Shown piece after piece: positions 60,836-64,000 of a stretch of 64,000 bases of DNA. This DNA is from Ruegeria sp. R14_0 (GTDB taxonomy: Bacteria > Pseudomonadota > Alphaproteobacteria > Rhodobacterales > Rhodobacteraceae), in the NCBI RefSeq assembly GCF_017743975.1, contig NZ_JAGHRC010000002.1, forward strand, positions 124,001-188,000. Reading direction: 5' to 3'. How positions within the stretch are numbered: the stretch's first letter is position 1; each line of letters starts with the position of its first letter. The notes beneath the pieces were generated by a model, which had not been told where the DNA came from, searched no databases, and was given only the letters and a program-made list of their open reading frames with translations. A program made the translations under genes and the position numbers.

Positions 60836-61885
60836 CTAAGACTTGGCCGTCCCGCAAATGGGGCAGTCCGAACGCCGGGTCAGCGTGATTTTGCGGCTTT
60901 CGCCATAGAGCGCATCGTAGATCAACATCTCGCCCCTCAGGGCCTGCCCTGCCCCGGTGATCACCTTGATCGCTTCGACCGCCATCATGGACCCGACCAC
61001 ACCGGGCAGCGGACCGATCACGCCGGCTTCGGCGCAGGACGGGGCCAGACCCGGAGCCGGGGCTTCGGGGAAGATGCACTGATAACAGGGGGCACCGTTG
61101 GTCGGGTCGAAGACGCTCAGCTGTCCTTCCCATTGCGACAAGGCACCCGAGATCAGCGGTTTGCCCAATGCGACGGCTGTTCGGTTCGCCAGATAGCGGG
61201 TGTCGAAATTGTCGGTGCCATCGAGGATCAGGTCGAAATCGCCGAACAAGTCTGTTGCGATCTCTTCGTTCAAACGGCGGTGATAGGGCAGCACGACCAC
61301 ATTGGGGTTCTGCGCCTGCATGGCTTGCTGTGCCGAGAACACCTTTGGCATCCCGATATCGGCATCGCGATGGATCACCTGGCGCTGCAGGTTGGCGTTT
61401 TCCACAACATCATCGTCGATCACACCGATCGTGCCCACACCAGCCGCTGCGAGATACTGGAGTGCCGGAGCACCAAGCCCGCCCGCGCCAATCACCAGCA
61501 CGCGGGCCTGCTTCATCTTTTTCTGACCCGGTCCGCCCAGTTCACGCAGAACGATATGGCGGGCATATCGTTCCAGCTCGGTTTCCGAGAACTTGTCGGA
61601 AGGCGCATCGGGTTCGTCCGCTGTCTGTGGGGTTGCGCGATTACGCAGTGCCTGCAGCACCCTGCCATAGATCAGCACCAAAACCGCGGTGCCGCCCAAA
61701 ATCAGCCACAACGCCGCAGATCCGCCAGTTGCCTCGCGCAGAGGATGCCCATCCGGCAATGTCAGCTGTATGATCAGCACTCCGGCCAACAATACGCTGA
61801 CCGACACGATACGAGCGGTCCGGGATACTCCGGCCAGATAGCCAACGCCCCACAAACCGGCGGCAAGGATCAGGACAAGAAACAT
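60836..61885 (-). CDS. Membrane-anchored MoeB/ThiF/HesA-family E1-like enzyme
   Basis: A 349-residue protein. Residues 1-80 carry three hydrophobic segments (about 2-20, 26-43, 57-75), followed by a short linker. The rest is a full E1-like adenylyltransferase with RYARHIVLRELGGPGQ, VIGAGGLGAPALQYLAAAG (about 131-149), DDDVVENANLQRQ and LDGTDNFDTRYL. Zinc-binding pairs are C267/C270 (CYQC) and C341/C344 (CPIC). The class activates MoaD or ThiS C-termini for sulfur carriage, normally as a soluble enzyme. The membrane part is an unusual extra. Its ATG shares one base with the dut stop, and it is cotranscribed with dut and perhaps coaBC. Confidence 0.9.
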   Translation of the reverse strand: MFLVLILAAGLWGVGYLAGVSRTARIVSVSVLLAGVLIIQLTLPDGHPLREATGGSAALWLILGGTAVLVLIYGRVLQALRNRATPQTADEPDAPSDKFSETELERYARHIVLRELGGPGQKKMKQARVLVIGAGGLGAPALQYLAAAGVGTIGVIDDDVVENANLQRQVIHRDADIGMPKVFSAQQAMQAQNPNVVVLPYHRRLNEEIATDLFGDFDLILDGTDNFDTRYLANRTAVALGKPLISGALSQWEGQLSVFDPTNGAPCYQCIFPEAPAPGLAPSCAEAGVIGPLPGVVGSMMAVEAIKVITGAGQALRGEMLIYDALYGESRKITLTRRSDCPICGTAKS

Positions 61886-62340
61886 CAGCCGCGCCCGGTC
61901 GAGCCGAAGCCGCCTGCGCCACGGTCCGTGTCACTGAGGACCTCAACAGGTTCGAACGTGGCCTGCACCACAGGGGCGACGACCAGTTGCGCAATACGTT
62001 CGCCATGCGCAATCTCAAAGCTTTCCTGACCCGCATTCAGCAATATTACGCCCAAGGGCCCCCGATAATCGCTGTCGATTGTGCCGGGCGTATTGGGCAG
62101 AGTGATGCCGTGCTTCAATGCAAGGCCAGACCGGGGTCGCACCTGCACTTCGTACCCGTTGGGAATTTCGATCCGCAACCCTGTGGGAACCAAAGCGCGT
62201 TGACCCGGCTCGAGAGTGATGGACGCGCCATCCGGCAGGTTCGCGCGGACATCAGCCCCGGCTGCTCCGGTCGTTTCGTAAGACGGCAAGGCAATCGCCG
62301 GGTCGGCCCCCTCGTCGCGGATCACACGAATTGCTACCAT
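61885..62340 (-). CDS. dut: Deoxyuridine 5'-triphosphate nucleotidohydrolase
   Basis: This 151-residue trimeric dUTPase keeps uracil out of DNA and supplies dUMP. All five motifs are seen in order: [36 protein letters not shown] with the catalytic aspartate, [11 protein letters not shown], and [10 protein letters not shown] near the C terminus. The start follows coaBC by 14 bp, as in the common coaBC-dut operon of proteobacteria. Confidence 0.97.
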   Translation of the reverse strand: MVAIRVIRDEGADPAIALPSYETTGAAGADVRANLPDGASITLEPGQRALVPTGLRIEIPNGYEVQVRPRSGLALKHGITLPNTPGTIDSDYRGPLGVILLNAGQESFEIAHGERIAQLVVAPVVQATFEPVEVLSDTDRGAGGFGSTGRG

Positions 62341-62354
62341 TCGGTCCCTCTTGT

Positions 62355-63551
62355 TCAGCTATTCAAAGCGTCGGCGATCTTTTGTGCCAGACGTTGCGCC
62401 ACGGCATCCTTGCCCATGCGCGGCCATTCCTCGGCCCCATCGTCAGATATTAGCGTAACCGCGTTTTCCGAACCGCCCATGATACCCGTTGCCGGGCTGA
62501 CGTCATTGGCCACGATCCAGTCGCACCCTTTGCGCGCCCGTTTTGCCGTGGCGTGTTCGATCACATTGTCGGTTTCCGCCGCAAAACCAACGACCAGCGA
62601 GGGCCGTCCGGCCTCTAGCCTTGATATCCGTTTAAGGATGTCCGGGTTCTCAGCAAACTCGAGCACGGGCAGGCCATCGCGGCTTTTCTTGAGTTTCTTG
62701 TCCGAAGCCGTTGCCATCCGCCAATCGGCCACTGCAGCGGCAAAGACGCCCGCATCGACCGGCAAAGCAGCGTCCACGGCGTCCGACATCTGTTGCGCGG
62801 TCTCGACGCGAACAAATTGAACGCCCTCGGGCGGCGGAACGTCCGCTGGCCCGGTGACAAACACCACGTCAGCGCCCAGCGCGGACAATGCCCGTGCCAC
62901 CGCCGTACCCTGCGCGCCAGAGGACCGGTTGGCAATGTAACGTACCGGATCAATCGGTTCGTGCGTCGGACCAGAGGTGACAAGAACACGCTTGCCCTTC
63001 AATGGGCCGTCGCCCAGAGCGGCCTCAACCGCTGCCACAATCTCAAGCGGTTCGGACATCCGGCCAGGGCCGTATTCGCCGCAGGCCATGTCGCCTTCAT
63101 TCGGGCCGACAAAACGGATGCCATCGGCTTGCAGTTGCGCGAGGTTGCGCTGGGTCGCGGGGTGATCCCACATGCGCACATTCATCGCGGGCGCGCACAG
63201 AACGGGCGCGTCCGTTGCCATCAACAGGGTCGAGGCCAGATCATTGGCCAATCCAGACGTCGTCTTGCCCATCATATCCGCCGTTGCCGGGGCGACGACG
63301 ATCAGGTCAGCAGAGCGCGACAGCTGGATGTGGCCCATCTCGGCCTCATCCGTCAGGTCAAACAAATCGCGGTATACCTTCTCACCGGCCAGAGCGGACA
63401 CGGACAAAGGGGTCACGAACTCTTCGGCAGCACGGGTCAACACCGGCGTCACCGAGGCACCGCGTTCTTTCAATCGCCGGATCAGATCCAGCGATTTATA
63501 GGCCGCGATTCCTGCGCCGATAATCAACAGAATGCGTTTCGATGCCAGCAT
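62355..63551 (-). CDS. coaBC: Bifunctional phosphopantothenoylcysteine decarboxylase/phosphopantothenate-cysteine ligase
   Basis: A 398-residue two-domain enzyme for coenzyme A synthesis. The CoaC flavoprotein half has [16 protein letters not shown] at the start and [12 protein letters not shown] with the catalytic histidine. [10 protein letters not shown] and [13 protein letters not shown] follow, the latter with the catalytic cysteine loop. The CoaB half starts near residue 190 ([20 protein letters not shown]) and includes [12 protein letters not shown]. The usual PASANT motif is replaced by PATADM. It leads the coaBC-dut-ThiF-like run. Confidence 0.95.
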   Translation of the reverse strand: MLASKRILLIIGAGIAAYKSLDLIRRLKERGASVTPVLTRAAEEFVTPLSVSALAGEKVYRDLFDLTDEAEMGHIQLSRSADLIVVAPATADMMGKTTSGLANDLASTLLMATDAPVLCAPAMNVRMWDHPATQRNLAQLQADGIRFVGPNEGDMACGEYGPGRMSEPLEIVAAVEAALGDGPLKGKRVLVTSGPTHEPIDPVRYIANRSSGAQGTAVARALSALGADVVFVTGPADVPPPEGVQFVRVETAQQMSDAVDAALPVDAGVFAAAVADWRMATASDKKLKKSRDGLPVLEFAENPDILKRISRLEAGRPSLVVGFAAETDNVIEHATAKRARKGCDWIVANDVSPATGIMGGSENAVTLISDDGAEEWPRMGKDAVAQRLAQKIADALNS

Positions 63552-63614
63552 GTCGTGCCCTTCCCGTCCCGGTCGGCCCCGACATTAGGCAAGGCCAAGG
63601 GACAGTTCCAGCGG

Positions 63615-64000
63615 TTAATTCTGTGTCTGAAAAGCCTGGCAGGGGTCCTCGCGCTCAATGCCGGGGCTGTCGAGCACCGCGTCGAATTCTCCGGTTATTG
63701 CGCCATCCTCGGACTGGCCCAGAACAAAGACGTTCAAACCCGGACGCAGGCGGGACATAAACGTGGGAATACCACGGTCTTTTCGGGCGTGCCCGTTACC
63801 CGTGATCACGGCCACAGGCCCACCGGTTTCGTCGGTGGCGCGCAATATCGACCGGGTCAAGACCGCATCGCGCAACCTTTGGATGGCGACCAACTGCGGC
63901 AGGGCACTTTCAGGGATCGCGTCGCAATGGGCCGCCAACTGATCCGCTTCGCGTTCTGCTTGCTCGTCTCGGGGTAAAGGAACCGTCAGGCCATAGCGCG
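63615..64000 (-). CDS. Partial ChaN-like (haem-binding-uptake, Tiki-superfamily) protein
   Basis: The last 127 or so codons of a minus-strand gene are present; the frame is open to the right edge, so the start lies outside. LPQLVAIQRLRDAVLTRSI, GGPVAVITGNGHARKDRGIP and LNVFVLGQSEDG match the C-terminal half of ChaN/DUF399 proteins, with the conserved GNGHARxxxGVP-type segment that lines the haem or metal pocket. Such proteins are often outer-membrane lipoproteins tied to iron uptake; the N-terminal signal is not visible here. It stops 63 bp before coaBC. Confidence 0.78.
   Translation of the reverse strand, partial: RYGLTVPLPRDEQAEREADQLAAHCDAIPESALPQLVAIQRLRDAVLTRSILRATDETGGPVAVITGNGHARKDRGIPTFMSRLRPGLNVFVLGQSEDGAITGEFDAVLDSPGIEREDPCQAFQTQN

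Overview
The window is GC-rich, densely coded DNA from an alphaproteobacterium, most likely the Roseobacter group of the Rhodobacterales. Pointers to this are a class I lysyl-tRNA synthetase, an NDUFS4-like complex I accessory subunit, an ABC-type inositol locus, FNR-type boxes in front of a universal stress gene and an Rrf2 gene, and many hypothetical families typical of that group. The assignment rests on gene content and protein style only; no database was searched.

Layout. 1-7.3 kb: a minus-strand myo-inositol operon (iolG, sugar-binding protein, permease, ATPase, iolD, iolE, and a truncated downstream gene), with a LacI-type palindrome in front and a second one before the binding-protein gene. 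7.5-10.0 kb: a CAP/DUF4114 secreted-type protein, tRNA-Arg(TCT), an acetyltransferase and the NDUFS4-like gene. 10.2-12.9 kb: an SRPBCC gene and uvrB, whose start is preceded by a long hairpin. 13-14.7 kb: a small accessory patch with an AT-rich membrane protein and an ORF6N-domain gene carrying two related palindromes. 14.7-21 kb: small conserved genes, a universal stress protein with an FNR box, and a large beta-helix protein. 21-24.5 kb: lysK, then phhA-phhB (phenylalanine to tyrosine) with a divergent Lrp-type regulator. 24.5-30.9 kb: TerB-like, dacB, nadD, a MOSC protein, ettA, a sulfotransferase-like gene and a cold-shock gene. 31-38.6 kb: an L,D-transpeptidase, an SRAP protein lacking its catalytic cysteine, an arylesterase with a divergent LolD/FtsX-type exporter, an Rrf2 regulator, and gltX. 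38.9-45.8 kb: a Tat-type metallo-beta-lactamase-fold enzyme, an FAD oxidoreductase, nadE, an 18-repeat MORN protein and an SDR enzyme. 45.9-49.5 kb: leuA behind a Leu/Ile-rich leader peptide and hairpins, then an ABC-F gene behind its own short ORF and hairpin. 49.5-52 kb: a DUF2141/sterol-desaturase pair and rlmJ. 52-57.7 kb: the rod-shape cluster mreB-mreC-mreD-mrdA-rodA. 57.7-64 kb: a glyoxylate/hydroxypyruvate reductase, an M3 peptidase, a membrane-anchored MoeB/ThiF-type enzyme, dut, coaBC and a truncated ChaN-like gene.

How the genes work together. The iol genes take up and oxidise an inositol, dehydrate it and open the ring. The steps after IolD (iolB, iolC, iolA) are not in the window. 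The mre/mrd/rod genes overlap and form the elongasome operon. dacB and the L,D-transpeptidase also act on peptidoglycan but are unlinked to it.

No insertion sequence, integrase, prophage or CRISPR array was found. The signals most worth following are regulatory or protein-level: the uvrB leader hairpin, the paired ORF6N palindromes, the leucine leader, the ABC-F leader, and the SRAP protein without Cys2.
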